The notes under the pieces: model-generated
Seen by the model: the letters and a program-made list of their open reading frames with translations, nothing else
What the model was told of the DNA's origin: nothing
The model's database searches: none
Origin: a virus
Length of the DNA stretch: 55,042 bases
Strand: one strand, 5' to 3'
IMG/VR virus record: IMGVR_UViG_3300042908_001089
Coordinates: 1 to 55,042 of that record
Position numbers and translations under genes: made by a program
Shown here: positions 14,767 through 25,072 of the stretch, in pieces
How the letters are laid out: the number at the start of each line of letters is the position of its first letter
How positions within the stretch are numbered: position 1 is the stretch's first letter

Positions 14767-16892
14767 GCTATAGAATACCTTTCTCTTATTTCAATGGCAT
14801 CAATGCCGTACACAAACTTAAATATTTTGGTGAACTTAGGGTTGGCGACCACTTTACCTACGATTAAAACCGGACGAAATAGTTGAGGGACATATTGGTT
14901 TTCAATATAGTTTGGATCATTTACATTTCCTGTTTGCACAGGCTTTGGATAAAAATGAAAACAGTAGTCTGTAAGGACAAAAAATTCTTCGCAGACAACA
15001 GGTGGGACTGCAAACTCATCTGTCATCTTTTCGTTGTAAATATCAGTTTGACCTTTCCCCATGTTGCGAGGAAGGTAAAATTGAAAGGTAACATAGGTAA
15101 AATTTAAGTTGTCGTAGATTCCAATGTCTGTTTCAAAACGAAAAGTTTTTAATTTAACTTCAATATATTTTCGTTCGGTTTTATCCCATTTGCCTTGAAC
15201 GGTGTAAACAACATTAGCGTAACTAATGATGTCAAAAGCTACCGTGTGTTTATAAAAAGAGGAAGCACAGTTGCTAGTAAACTCATAGGTTTCAATATTT
15301 CCTACGGTATCAATTAAGATACCCTCTGACATCGTAGATATTCCGTAAAGAGGGAATTCAAAAAGGCGGGTAAGCTCAGGGTAGCGTTTACTATAACCGT
15401 TGTACTTAACTAAGAATTCTCGAGCTTGATCTGTTTTTAGTAAATTAGATTGAGGAGTATCTATGATAACAAGTGGGTCTTCGTAAAGAGTTCCACGGCT
15501 TTCTACCATTAAAGTTTTAATAGTCATAGAAACTAAAACAATAGCTCCAGCTCCTATTTGTCCGTCTAACCCTACCTCGCCTATGTCTTCAATAGAAACT
15601 GTAGGTTGGCTAAAAAATGTTCCTTTTTTGTAAAGAGCTATAGAAGTAATGATTCCAAGACTATCTTTTTGAACATGCCCTACAACTTTTTCTTCTACTG
15701 TTGCGGTAGCAACAGCTCCAGAACCGTGACCTTCTCGAGCTGTTATTGTAATAGCAGGGTTTTTAGAATAACCAGAACCTCCCGAAATCAAATCAATTGA
15801 AGTTATAACTCCATCTTCAATAGTAATGCTTATCTGAGCATTACCTTCGATAGTTACTACAGGTGGTTCATCATATCCTGACCCTCCATTAACAAGGGTT
15901 ACAGAGGTTACTTTTCCCGGATTGTCTGTAGTCTCGTTTCCAAAAACAATATCCTCTCCACCACCTCCAGATATTTTAACTTTTACTTTATCGTAATAAC
16001 GACCAGGATTAATAATAGCTAGTTGTAGTATTTCTAAGTTGCTAGATGCTGCACCGTTTTGACCTGTGTTGTCTTCAAAGGTTACGCTTGGGTTAGAAAC
16101 AAAACCAAACCCCGGATGATTAAGAGTTAAACTTTCTATTTCATCCGAATCTAAATTAGCAAATCCATTTGCTTTTAACTCAGGTACATCAGATAGCTTG
16201 CTCTTATCTGCAACTACTATAGGGTTAACGTAGTTTAAACCTTTAGAAACCATAACAACTTCAGTAATACCAAAGTATGCTTTAAGAATAGCCACATCTT
16301 CTAAGTCATTAGGACGCGAAGTGTCTTTGATTTTTATTGTAAAATCTAAAGGAAAAGAAGAGTTAAACGGTATAGCCTCAAAACTTCCGGGGTCAAGGAC
16401 TCGTATTGAAGTAAATTTCCCTTCTTCAATTACAGGTTGTAAAACAGGTTTAGTTCTCATCCTTACGTTTTCATTTACAGTATAAGTAAGAACAGGGGAG
16501 GTGTAGTTTTTACCTGACTCTCTTATGTCTACCATAAAAACACCAAGCCTAGCGTATGCAACAGCATCTCTTCCTGTTATAAAAGTATCAATAATACTTA
16601 TGACAGGTACGCTTACATAACCAAGACCGGGGCTTTTTACCGTAACGCTTTCTATTCTTTTATTGCTGTTTAGATTTATGTTAGGCCTTAAAGACGAATT
16701 AGTGTCTGTAACAATCTGAGAAAAAGAACACCCTTGATCATTTGCTTGTTTATAAATAAGTTTAAATTTTCTTAAGAACACCTTGCGTTTGATTAAATGA
16801 AAACCACGAATGACTCGCACACGCAAAGGGCAAGGGATTGCCGGAGGCGATTCTAAGGTAACAGTAGGTTTGATGATAAAAGTTTTTTTCAT
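14763..16892 (-). CDS. Tail adhesin with repeated GSGY beta units
   Basis: 709 aa. From about residue 80 to 480 it carries many units of the form ITSVTLVNGGSGYDEPPVVTI, with variants PGLGYVSVPVISI, PGFGFVSNPSVTF and GGSGYSKNPAITIT. These are typical of repeated beta structures in phage adhesins and baseplate wedges. The C-terminal 230 residues are a different aromatic domain (STMSEGILIDTVGNIETYEFTS onward). No enzyme motif is seen. It overlaps both neighbours by 4 nt, so translation is coupled. Confidence 0.7.
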   Translation of the reverse strand: MKKTFIIKPTVTLESPPAIPCPLRVRVIRGFHLIKRKVFLRKFKLIYKQANDQGCSFSQIVTDTNSSLRPNINLNSNKRIESVTVKSPGLGYVSVPVISIIDTFITGRDAVAYARLGVFMVDIRESGKNYTSPVLTYTVNENVRMRTKPVLQPVIEEGKFTSIRVLDPGSFEAIPFNSSFPLDFTIKIKDTSRPNDLEDVAILKAYFGITEVVMVSKGLNYVNPIVVADKSKLSDVPELKANGFANLDSDEIESLTLNHPGFGFVSNPSVTFEDNTGQNGAASSNLEILQLAIINPGRYYDKVKVKISGGGGEDIVFGNETTDNPGKVTSVTLVNGGSGYDEPPVVTIEGNAQISITIEDGVITSIDLISGGSGYSKNPAITITAREGHGSGAVATATVEEKVVGHVQKDSLGIITSIALYKKGTFFSQPTVSIEDIGEVGLDGQIGAGAIVLVSMTIKTLMVESRGTLYEDPLVIIDTPQSNLLKTDQAREFLVKYNGYSKRYPELTRLFEFPLYGISTMSEGILIDTVGNIETYEFTSNCASSFYKHTVAFDIISYANVVYTVQGKWDKTERKYIEVKLKTFRFETDIGIYDNLNFTYVTFQFYLPRNMGKGQTDIYNEKMTDEFAVPPVVCEEFFVLTDYCFHFYPKPVQTGNVNDPNYIENQYVPQLFRPVLIVGKVVANPKFTKIFKFVYGIDAIEIRERYSIA

Positions 16893-18877
16893 CGGTTAAC
16901 AATCCGGGGTTTAGCTCCGTATCCGCAATAGTTATATTTCAAATACTCATGAACTAATTGAGGTTTAAAGGTATCTCTAAAATAAAAAGTACCATAAGCA
17001 TTTATAAAAGAACGATCATACACTCTCATGATTTCATATTGTTGTTCTTCTATTGGAAGGTATTCGTTAACTCCGTTTTCAATAACTCGTTCGGTGTAGT
17101 AGGTTTCGTCTAATGTCCAAACCTTTTCATATTTAGTGCAATTGTTAATATTGATATCAATCTCATCTCGATTGCCTGCACTATCTTGCACACGAAGTTT
17201 TAATGTTTGCTTTATCCAGCGTCCATGCTCTGTATGTCCGTACACATGGTATCCACGGTTATGCATAACAAACAAAATTGTGTTTTCATTTACTTGGGTA
17301 AACAAGAATTGTTCTGGCTTTACTCCAAAGTTGGTTGTGGGTAAAGGATATATTTGATTAACGGATTGATCCTTCTTGTAATTAGTTTTGTAAGAGTTGA
17401 TATCGTAATCACGGTAATTAATAGTTTTGCTACTCGGGTCAGGTTTCCAAACAGAAGTAGATAATCCTGTCTCTGGATCTATGTCACCAGGTTCAAAGTA
17501 CCAGTATCCAAACCAATCTGGGTTTTGGTTGGCAGGGGTATGAAACGCAGCAGGCTTGTAAGTATAGTCTAAAGCGTTGTAAAAGTTAAAACGATAAGGA
17601 GGAACACCCCCTGTGACGGTAATAGAACGAGTAGCGTTATAGTTGTAGTTCACTTCAAAGTTAGCGGTAAGGCGGACATTCTCGCAACTACCAAATGCAT
17701 AATTTTGTAAGCTTAAATCTAAAGCTCCGCTCTTACCTCCGTTGTTAGCGTAGTCAGGGGTTCGACTTTTTATATCAAAGCGTCCTTCGTAACGCAGGTT
17801 TTTTACTTTGTCTTTGATAAGAATCCCTACAAACCAATCGTCAGGTTCTACAGGAAAAGAAGGTATGTTTAATAATCCGTTTTTGGAAAGAGTAGAACCT
17901 AACGGAACTTTTGAGATGCCAAACGAAAACTCTACGTCATGCGTATTTCTGTTATGGTTAAACGACCAAGTGTAAGATGATAAGCACAATCCGTCTGGAA
18001 GTCGTTTACCACCTCCTTCAGAATTAGGTAACGCAAGGTAATCTAAAAAAAGAAAAAAGGGCTCTACTCCTGTTATATCCCAATAGCGTAAAACAATTTC
18101 TGTTTTGTCTGGGTTTCGCCTAGCCCATACTGTTCCTACTTTTTCATCTGTTCCGTTTTCACAAACCAAAGTGATGCCATCATTTACTGATTCTGTAGGG
18201 TACAAATTCATGCGAAAGATATTTGAGATTGCTGTGTTAGTAAAATGATTGGGAGTCATTATATCAAAATTTTCTTTGCTTGCATGAATCAAACGGTAGA
18301 GCCAAGAGACAGGTTGAGGAAATTGGTTAAAAAAATAACTAGGGTTCATTAAGATTTCAACACTCTCTGAACCTTCGTAGATCGAGTTTACTACTTTGGT
18401 TGTTGCAAGTTCTTCTTCGTTATCTAGTAAAGATGAAAATCGATTCCAGATTAACTCTGTAGTTCCGATAAGGATAGGGTCGGCATTAACAAGAGAGTAG
18501 CTTGAGTTTTTGTTGGCTGCACCATTTTCTACAAAGACATAAGATCCTTTTTTCAATTGTCCGTTAGTCTTGGCATCGCTAGCTCTTGCCCAAGCTCCCT
18601 GCTCTACAATGTAAATACCGTTTTCTTTTTTTTCATTTTGATCTTTAACTAATACTCGTTCCCCTGCTGAAACAAAAACCGCATCTATAATTTTTTCACC
18701 GTTTAAATTCAGATTAAAAATACTAGCAGCTACTACATTATCATGTTTGTCTGTAGGGTTTTCATCGCAGCGTTTAGTATCGCAGCAATAAGGGTCTTGC
18801 ATAAAAGTGGGAGAGATAAAAACGCGAGTGCGATCTACTCGTATACCAAGAACAGAATTTTTTTTATTGGTTGCCAT
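16889..18877 (-). CDS. Large tail structural protein with RVLVKDQ fibre module
   Basis: 662 aa. Residues about 45-140 hold the module IIDAVFVSAGERVLVKDQNEKKENGIYIVEQGAWARASDA...SYVFVENG, a fibre domain also present in 22897-24354. The middle and end are aromatic beta-rich sequence with no known motif, including NYNYNATRSITVTGGVPPYRFNF, which resembles an Ig-like SprB-type repeat. AGGG precedes the ATG. It is probably a component of a large adhesion device at the tail tip. Confidence 0.65.
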   Translation of the reverse strand: MATNKKNSVLGIRVDRTRVFISPTFMQDPYCCDTKRCDENPTDKHDNVVAASIFNLNLNGEKIIDAVFVSAGERVLVKDQNEKKENGIYIVEQGAWARASDAKTNGQLKKGSYVFVENGAANKNSSYSLVNADPILIGTTELIWNRFSSLLDNEEELATTKVVNSIYEGSESVEILMNPSYFFNQFPQPVSWLYRLIHASKENFDIMTPNHFTNTAISNIFRMNLYPTESVNDGITLVCENGTDEKVGTVWARRNPDKTEIVLRYWDITGVEPFFLFLDYLALPNSEGGGKRLPDGLCLSSYTWSFNHNRNTHDVEFSFGISKVPLGSTLSKNGLLNIPSFPVEPDDWFVGILIKDKVKNLRYEGRFDIKSRTPDYANNGGKSGALDLSLQNYAFGSCENVRLTANFEVNYNYNATRSITVTGGVPPYRFNFYNALDYTYKPAAFHTPANQNPDWFGYWYFEPGDIDPETGLSTSVWKPDPSSKTINYRDYDINSYKTNYKKDQSVNQIYPLPTTNFGVKPEQFLFTQVNENTILFVMHNRGYHVYGHTEHGRWIKQTLKLRVQDSAGNRDEIDININNCTKYEKVWTLDETYYTERVIENGVNEYLPIEEQQYEIMRVYDRSFINAYGTFYFRDTFKPQLVHEYLKYNYCGYGAKPRIVNR

Positions 18878-18891
18878 ATAGCCCTAATGAG

Positions 18892-21800
18892 TTATGCAGT
18901 AACAATACATTTAAAATAAAAACCGTGAGGGTAAACATAACGGGGACTAACAATTTCTGATAGAGGTCGAACTTGATCTATAGTTGTTACTTGAGTTCTG
19001 TCTATAACAATTCTATCTACATAGTAAGGAGTAAGTGTTAAAGTAACTGAGCCATCTTGATTATAAGTTAATTCAAGATCGTCGTAACGAATTTGAATTG
19101 TGTCTAAAACACTATACATGTCATATAAAACTCTGTGGTTTATAGTGGGCATTGTTCCTTCTGTATCTACATTACAAAAAGAATCGGAGTTTAGTTGTTG
19201 TTTAAAAAGTTCAATATTTTGTGCTAGTTCTCTATCATACCATGCTGCAGATTTATATGCATCTGTAGCCATCGTTACGTTAGGGCCTTTTAAAACAATA
19301 AAAGTTACTACAAGACCATTTGGCCCATTTGTATAAATAGGTGCTAGTTGCTCAGGAACTTCTACACTTTGAGTTATGAAAGTATCATACTGTACTTCTT
19401 TTGACCAAACAGATGATCCGTAAGATTCTGAATTAGCTGTTACAAATCTTGGCATTTTGCTTTTATCATTTAAATCTGTCATCCCATCAAAGCATCCAAG
19501 AGAACCTAAAGCTGTATCACAAGTGCCTCCTGCAACCCAATTTAAATTTAAAATTCTGTAGGGGTATTGAGTGTTTTTGCTTTTTGATAACAATTCATAC
19601 AATCTAAAATCACCCCAATTATAGTCGTAGGGAGATGCACTTCCGTCAACCCATTGCCCCGGACTTAAAAACCCAAAAGGTTTTTTAGCATAAGGCCAAA
19701 CAGTAACACCTTCTACAAAGCTAGCTTGCAAATCGCTTTCGTCACAATCATAAGCATTAGTAACATTGGGCCTAAATGGCCCATAAATATAACGCTCTTC
19801 TCTATTTCCGGGAGAACCGCTTCCACCAAAATCTACGCTATAAGCTCCATCTTTAAATCTTAATGCACCACCGATAACTCCTGACGTCCCTATAATTGTA
19901 CCTTGGGTATAAACCCCTAAATGAGGATCGTTGTAACCTAGTTTGCTGTATGCTAACCCTCCTACACTTGCCCATTCGTTAGAGTGGTTTGTTATAATTA
20001 ATTTAGTATTACAGCCCGGCGGAGTAATAAGACGAAAAGGGCTTAAATAGTCGTTGTCAATTTTACTTTCTTCTCCTATAGGGCTTATGTAAGGAAAGTA
20101 AACGCAACCATCACTTCCGTATAATCCCCCAAAATCTAAACAAGTTTTGTAAGTTACTAATGGTAACTCTATGTAAGGGCATTCTAAATCTTGATTTGTA
20201 AACCGATGATAAGCACTTCCTGTAAAAGATTCTTGAAGAGAACTTACGGTAATTGTGCCAGGAGGAGAACTTGGTTCTGTAGAAGTTACTTGCATTTGAA
20301 CAATAAGGTCATCATAAAAAGTTGTGGTATCTAAATACTGCATATTAGCTTCAAGGGTGTAGTATTGCCTGTCGTATTCTTTTTTAAAAGTTTCTGGATC
20401 TCGCCATTCTCCATAAACTAAAGTAAGGTTTTCTGGAGTCCCTACAGCTCCAACAAACCCTACACGATAAAATAAGTCTGTATATTTTGAACTTATAGTT
20501 TTAGGTTCAAACCATGGAACTCCGCCAGAAGGGCCAACATTGTCTAAATACTCTTTGTAAATAGGACTAGAGGGAAACACATGAGCTACATTCCATTTAG
20601 GGCTTCCTGAAGACATATCTGCATTATAAGCCCATCGCATGTTATTTCTTCCGGAAGCTTTGATTAAAGTTTTTTCTACAGTTACAAAAAGATGTTTAGG
20701 GTAAATGCCATTAGGAAAGTCTGCAATCTGTTTTACAAATTCAGTACGATACCCTGTTGGTTTACTTATATCTTCAACAAGTCTTGTTTCTAAAAAACTT
20801 TCTGGAAGCTTAGGGCAATATAATCTAGCTGTAGAAGGGTGCTCTTCCACAGGTTTATCTTTAAGACTGTAACGAACTTGAACTTTGTAAAACGGTGGAG
20901 AGTAATAAGGTTTATAAACAACACAAGTAGCGTTAGCCGTTTGTGTATCTCTAACTCCGTTGTTTGAACAATACATTGGGAAAGATATTTTTCCACAAGT
21001 AGACAAAGATCTATATCTAGATGGTGTAGTCCAAGGGCAATTCCAACGACCAAAAAGTTTTAAAAGAATTGGTGCTTTTTCTGGTTGTCTTTTGTTAAGA
21101 AAATATTTTGTTTTCTTATTAGTAGCATAATATAACGCTTGAAAAGTTTCTCTTTTTATAGCAGTCATCCAGCTTACATCATGAGTAGATGTATAGTCTG
21201 CTGCAGAAGACGGTTGTAATTTTGTAGTTCGCATACCATTAGTTTTGTAAGTTTTCATATAAGGCCCTTTAGCGGGCTTTACTCTTGCATCGTAATGCCA
21301 ATATTTAAATCCGGGTTCATTAACAGGATCGTAGTTTGCCCATACTAAACTTGGGTCATACTGTTCAGGTTGATCAGCAAAATAATCATCATCCCATTCA
21401 TAACCATCTAGTATTGTTGGATATTCAGCGGTTCCAAGAATAGGAGTATAACAAGGAGGATTGTATTGATCAAAACGAATACCAAGATTGTCGTTATAAG
21501 GGTATTCACAATCTAATTTAAAAAATGGAGCCATCTGGCGAATAGTTGTAGCTTGAAAAGGAGCGTCTAGTTGTACCGACTCTTGGGGAGGAACATAGTA
21601 ACCCCGCTTAGAACAATACTCTGAATATAAGTTCTTACAAAGTACGGATAAGTTTTTATAGTAAGTCCAAGTTTGATCATCTTTTACAATCCATTCTCGA
21701 TAGCCTATAGTAGAAAGGTAATTGTAATTTTGCATTACCCTATAATCTTGTTTAGGATCTAAGAAATATTCATCTGGCCAGATATCGTATTGTAGAAATC

Positions 21801-22881
21801 GTGCCCAATCTCGGTCTTCATGCCAGCTCCACCAATCGCCTAAATCGTAGGCGGGTTCAAACTTTTCAAAGATATTCCAAAAGTCTCGTTCTTTAAAAGT
21901 ACCCCATTCGTTCTTGATTTCATCTAAATGAAAAATCATAGTTTTAAATGTGTTAGCTCCGGTAGAAGAATCTACTCCATCACAAAAATATAAAATTTGA
22001 ATCTCTCTACCACCGGGAGTTTTAGCTTTGCCTGTCCATACCATTTTTGGAACACAATCAATAGCTTTTAATTGAGTGTACTCACAAGGCGGGATATCTT
22101 TTACTAAGTCTAAGGGAGGTTGACGTGACCAAACCACTCCGGTGGGAGCACAGTTTTCTCGATAGTAGTACCCTAAGTAATGATAGCCTTCTCCGTTTAG
22201 ACCTTCTTTTATATCGTAAATATGACGAACGGCAGATATGGTTTGGGGAAGAGCGTGACTATCAAAAGTTCTGTCTCTTCGGAGCTCTACGGTAAACTTA
22301 TCAACATAGCGTTTGTCTTCTGCTAAAGAACCGCCTACAGCCTCTAATAATTTTTTTAACGGAAAACTAAATTTAGCAAAAGACGGGCCATCGTTTTTAA
22401 AAAATATTAAATTAGGATTTAAAACAGGGCAAAAAATATCATAAGGTATAATACCATTCCTACTAAAAACTCTAGATTTTACGCAACCTTGTTGCCCTCC
22501 TGAGGCGGATTGGTATTGCATTTCATAAGAGTGCAATGCTCCTAGCCTTCCTTCTTGTGGTCGTAAGCAGGGGTATAAGTTTCCTAAAGTTCGATCTACA
22601 AAAAAGTCTGCGTAGACTACATCTGGAATGTCGTTAAGGTTATTGCAGCAAGATTGAACGATGGGATCGCAATTGCAATCGTTAGGGTTAATCTTTTGGG
22701 TTTGTATTTGGAAGGCAAAGTTATCTTCGGGTAACCGAATGCGGGTATGTTCTGTTCGCCAGTTTGTCATATGTTCTAGTGGAGCAGGACAAACTCCACT
22801 AGACGGATTTTTTGATTCGTCACAGTCACAACAGTTGTCTTCTAGCTTGTTATCTATTCGCCTATTAAGATCGTCAGGCAT
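18892..22881 (-). CDS. Giant tail-associated protein, unknown family
   Basis: 1329 aa, as long as the tape measure but not helical. The start is Cys-rich (NCCDCDES, NDCNCDPIVQSCCNN), suggesting metal or disulfide sites. The body is dense in Tyr, Trp, Asp and Pro (for example YDLGDWWSWHEDRDW), as in carbohydrate-binding or spike proteins. I see no catalytic motif and do not recognise a family. Cys occurs throughout, unusual for a cytoplasmically assembled virion protein. It lies between two RVLVK-module proteins, which argues for the same tail-tip assembly. Confidence 0.6.
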   Translation of the reverse strand: MPDDLNRRIDNKLEDNCCDCDESKNPSSGVCPAPLEHMTNWRTEHTRIRLPEDNFAFQIQTQKINPNDCNCDPIVQSCCNNLNDIPDVVYADFFVDRTLGNLYPCLRPQEGRLGALHSYEMQYQSASGGQQGCVKSRVFSRNGIIPYDIFCPVLNPNLIFFKNDGPSFAKFSFPLKKLLEAVGGSLAEDKRYVDKFTVELRRDRTFDSHALPQTISAVRHIYDIKEGLNGEGYHYLGYYYRENCAPTGVVWSRQPPLDLVKDIPPCEYTQLKAIDCVPKMVWTGKAKTPGGREIQILYFCDGVDSSTGANTFKTMIFHLDEIKNEWGTFKERDFWNIFEKFEPAYDLGDWWSWHEDRDWARFLQYDIWPDEYFLDPKQDYRVMQNYNYLSTIGYREWIVKDDQTWTYYKNLSVLCKNLYSEYCSKRGYYVPPQESVQLDAPFQATTIRQMAPFFKLDCEYPYNDNLGIRFDQYNPPCYTPILGTAEYPTILDGYEWDDDYFADQPEQYDPSLVWANYDPVNEPGFKYWHYDARVKPAKGPYMKTYKTNGMRTTKLQPSSAADYTSTHDVSWMTAIKRETFQALYYATNKKTKYFLNKRQPEKAPILLKLFGRWNCPWTTPSRYRSLSTCGKISFPMYCSNNGVRDTQTANATCVVYKPYYSPPFYKVQVRYSLKDKPVEEHPSTARLYCPKLPESFLETRLVEDISKPTGYRTEFVKQIADFPNGIYPKHLFVTVEKTLIKASGRNNMRWAYNADMSSGSPKWNVAHVFPSSPIYKEYLDNVGPSGGVPWFEPKTISSKYTDLFYRVGFVGAVGTPENLTLVYGEWRDPETFKKEYDRQYYTLEANMQYLDTTTFYDDLIVQMQVTSTEPSSPPGTITVSSLQESFTGSAYHRFTNQDLECPYIELPLVTYKTCLDFGGLYGSDGCVYFPYISPIGEESKIDNDYLSPFRLITPPGCNTKLIITNHSNEWASVGGLAYSKLGYNDPHLGVYTQGTIIGTSGVIGGALRFKDGAYSVDFGGSGSPGNREERYIYGPFRPNVTNAYDCDESDLQASFVEGVTVWPYAKKPFGFLSPGQWVDGSASPYDYNWGDFRLYELLSKSKNTQYPYRILNLNWVAGGTCDTALGSLGCFDGMTDLNDKSKMPRFVTANSESYGSSVWSKEVQYDTFITQSVEVPEQLAPIYTNGPNGLVVTFIVLKGPNVTMATDAYKSAAWYDRELAQNIELFKQQLNSDSFCNVDTEGTMPTINHRVLYDMYSVLDTIQIRYDDLELTYNQDGSVTLTLTPYYVDRIVIDRTQVTTIDQVRPLSEIVSPRYVYPHGFYFKCIVTA

Positions 22882-22896
22882 TACATCGGTCTTTCT

Positions 22897-24354
22897 TTAA
22901 AAAATACCGCCATCAAAAATGTTACTAAAGAAAGGAACTCCAGTAGCATTTTGAATTAATACAGAACCATCTACATTGGATTTAGGTACAGCAGTAACAG
23001 GAGAGCTTCCGTTACCAACTAACACCCCTAAGTTTCCTAAGAAGGTTGATCCTGTTCCGCCGTAAGCAACTCCAACAGGAGCTGTAGTAGATTTCCATTC
23101 GCCTGCCGTAATAGTTCCTACAGTTGTAATGCTAGCTTGGCCTTTATAAGTGCTTGCTAAACTGATAACAGGATTGCCCGAAACACCCGAACCGTTGGTG
23201 ACGGTGATCTGATCTGTAGTTCCTGTTATGGTTACAGAAGTTAAAGTGTTAGATGCTGTTCTAGTTACTAATCCGTTTGATGCTAAGTTATGAAAAGCTA
23301 ATGCTTGACCTGTAAGCTCAATGTTGTCTGCATTAACAGCAATGCCTGCACCACCAATTACATCCAAGATGTTTCCGGTTTTTACTAAGCCTTGACCCGC
23401 GTTAAGTAAACCAGCAGTAGAAAATATTACCCATTCTTGGTTTGAAACACCGGGTATAATTGTTCCTGTGCTAGTAAGAACAAAAGAAGTGTTACCATTA
23501 ATTTGACCTGAAGTTACAAATACAAAACTTCCAGACTGTAATTCTCCTGCGTTGTCTGCGTCTGTAGCTCGAACCCAATTAGTTGCTTTTACAACATAGA
23601 TACCGTTAGCTATAGAGCTGCTTTGGCTTTTAACTAATACTCTGTCTTCTAAAGCTACAACGATTCCATCTATAGTTTGAACATTAAATAAATTAATATT
23701 AGATAAGGTCGCTACAACTACTGGCGTATGTACAGTAAGGCCTTGTGATAAGCCATCTACATATTGTTTATTTACTACATGAAGAGGTGAAGTTGGATTT
23801 GGAATATTGGTAAGCGTGTAAGTTCCACCTAAGTCTATATTGGCTGTAGGGGCTGCAAGGGTATTTAAAGGAATAGAGGATACTGGAATATCTGACACGT
23901 CTAATGCACGAAAGGAAGGAGTGCCAGTAGCAGACGTAGGAGAAGAGAAAACAAGATTTTTGTTTTGAGCTTGCAAAGAGATTGCAATAGTACCTACACC
24001 TGTGCTGTTTCCAGAAGTTCCTGTAATAGGATTACCACTTACCGTAAACCCTGAGGGTACGGTAACAGATACGGAATTAACACCAGGACTTGAAGGGGCA
24101 GCCCATTCAATAGCGGTAGCTGTGGAGTTAAGCCTAAGAATTTTTAAAGCGTTGCTGGTGTAGTCGGGTAGCGTAGCTCCGGGGCCCGTGATGGGAATCA
24201 CGTTGGTAGATAAGCCTGTGCCGTCATCACCTATACCTATGTAAAGAAGGCGATCATTTTCATTAAAGGCAAGTTCAGCGTTTAATAGGCCGGTAGGGGA
24301 GCCTGCACCAGCACCACCAAGTAATCTTCTTTTAATTCTAAGTCTAGTTGCCAT
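22897..24354 (-). CDS. Tail fibre protein with RVLVKSQ module
   Basis: 485 aa. The fibre lead ATRLRIKRRLLGG...LLNAELAFNENDRLLYIGIGDDG is followed by a shaft (SVTVPSGFTVSGNPITGTSG) and the module QTIDGIVVALEDRVLVKSQSSSIANGIYVVKATNWVRATDA, the same module as in 16889-18877. A second shaft with VAYGGTGSTFLGNLGVLVGNG leads to the end IFDGGIF. The start overlaps the collagen-like gene's stop as TAATG, and the GGAGGT encoding that gene's C-terminal Gly pair is the ribosome site. Confidence 0.82.
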   Translation of the reverse strand: MATRLRIKRRLLGGAGAGSPTGLLNAELAFNENDRLLYIGIGDDGTGLSTNVIPITGPGATLPDYTSNALKILRLNSTATAIEWAAPSSPGVNSVSVTVPSGFTVSGNPITGTSGNSTGVGTIAISLQAQNKNLVFSSPTSATGTPSFRALDVSDIPVSSIPLNTLAAPTANIDLGGTYTLTNIPNPTSPLHVVNKQYVDGLSQGLTVHTPVVVATLSNINLFNVQTIDGIVVALEDRVLVKSQSSSIANGIYVVKATNWVRATDADNAGELQSGSFVFVTSGQINGNTSFVLTSTGTIIPGVSNQEWVIFSTAGLLNAGQGLVKTGNILDVIGGAGIAVNADNIELTGQALAFHNLASNGLVTRTASNTLTSVTITGTTDQITVTNGSGVSGNPVISLASTYKGQASITTVGTITAGEWKSTTAPVGVAYGGTGSTFLGNLGVLVGNGSSPVTAVPKSNVDGSVLIQNATGVPFFSNIFDGGIF

Positions 24355-24680
24355 TAGAAATTACCTCCGTTGTACACATCGTTTGATGTCCATTTGTTTG
24401 TGTTAGGATTATATTTGAAATAGTGTTCGTCACTACTATTCATTGCGGCCAAATCCACATCTAACAAAAGAGCTAAGTAATTAGGAGAACCCCCAGCAGG
24501 GCCTTGTGGGCCAACAGGGCCGACAGGCCCAGTATTTCCTGTGCTTCCTTTTTCGCCTTGTAGGCCAACACTATTTACCGTAATTGAATAGGATTCTTGT
24601 TGTACTACTACATGGTATGCTTCGGTAGAAAGCTGTACAACAGGAGGGCCAGCCGGTAGTGAGTTTGCATCAAAAGTCAT
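24354..24680 (-). CDS. Collagen-like short fibre protein
   Basis: 108 aa. A central run of eight Gly-X-Y triplets (GLQGEKGSTGNTGPVGPVGP, then QGPAG) is flanked by an N-terminal beta segment and a C-terminal segment ending DVYNGGNF. Collagen-like repeats form trimeric rods in phage fibres, so it is probably a trimeric connector. The start overlaps the previous stop by ATGA, and its last codons provide the ribosome site for the next gene. Confidence 0.75.
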   Translation of the reverse strand: MTFDANSLPAGPPVVQLSTEAYHVVVQQESYSITVNSVGLQGEKGSTGNTGPVGPVGPQGPAGGSPNYLALLLDVDLAAMNSSDEHYFKYNPNTNKWTSNDVYNGGNF

Positions 24681-25072
24681 GGGTTGGTTACCGGTGAGGT
24701 TACTGTAAAGTTACCTTTTAATATTTCATAGTTTTCACTGGTCGGCGAAGTTATCACAAGGGCATAGATATAGCAACCCTCGGCAAAGTTTAAAGATGCA
24801 ACTGTAGGTATATTTAAAGCTATTTTCCCTAGTTCTGGTGTTATTAAGATTGAGCCTTGGCCTACTGTTATTACAGAATTAAGACGGTAAAGAAGTGCCC
24901 CTTGTGTTGCCGGATAAACAGGAGCAGAACGTATATCCATTTTGGCTGTGTAGTTAGACAACGATTGAATTTTTTTTCGAGCATCGGTGACCGTTACAGT
25001 CCATGCCCAGCTAATTCCTCGCGTCATTGAAAAAGCTACTTCATTACATCCGTCTACTTTAGCTGTGTTCAT
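24677..25072 (-). CDS. Small tail protein (BppU-N-like beta domain)
   Basis: 131 aa, all-beta. The pattern FSMTRGISWAWTVTVTDARKKIQSLSNYTAKMDIR, then ILITPELGKIALNIP and YALVITSPTSENYEILKGNFTV, is one I associate with small phage baseplate/receptor-binding accessory proteins. GGAG precedes the ATG; both ends overlap neighbours by 4 nt. Expected to sit at the tail tip with the fibres. Confidence 0.6.
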   Translation of the reverse strand: MNTAKVDGCNEVAFSMTRGISWAWTVTVTDARKKIQSLSNYTAKMDIRSAPVYPATQGALLYRLNSVITVGQGSILITPELGKIALNIPTVASLNFAEGCYIYALVITSPTSENYEILKGNFTVTSPVTNP

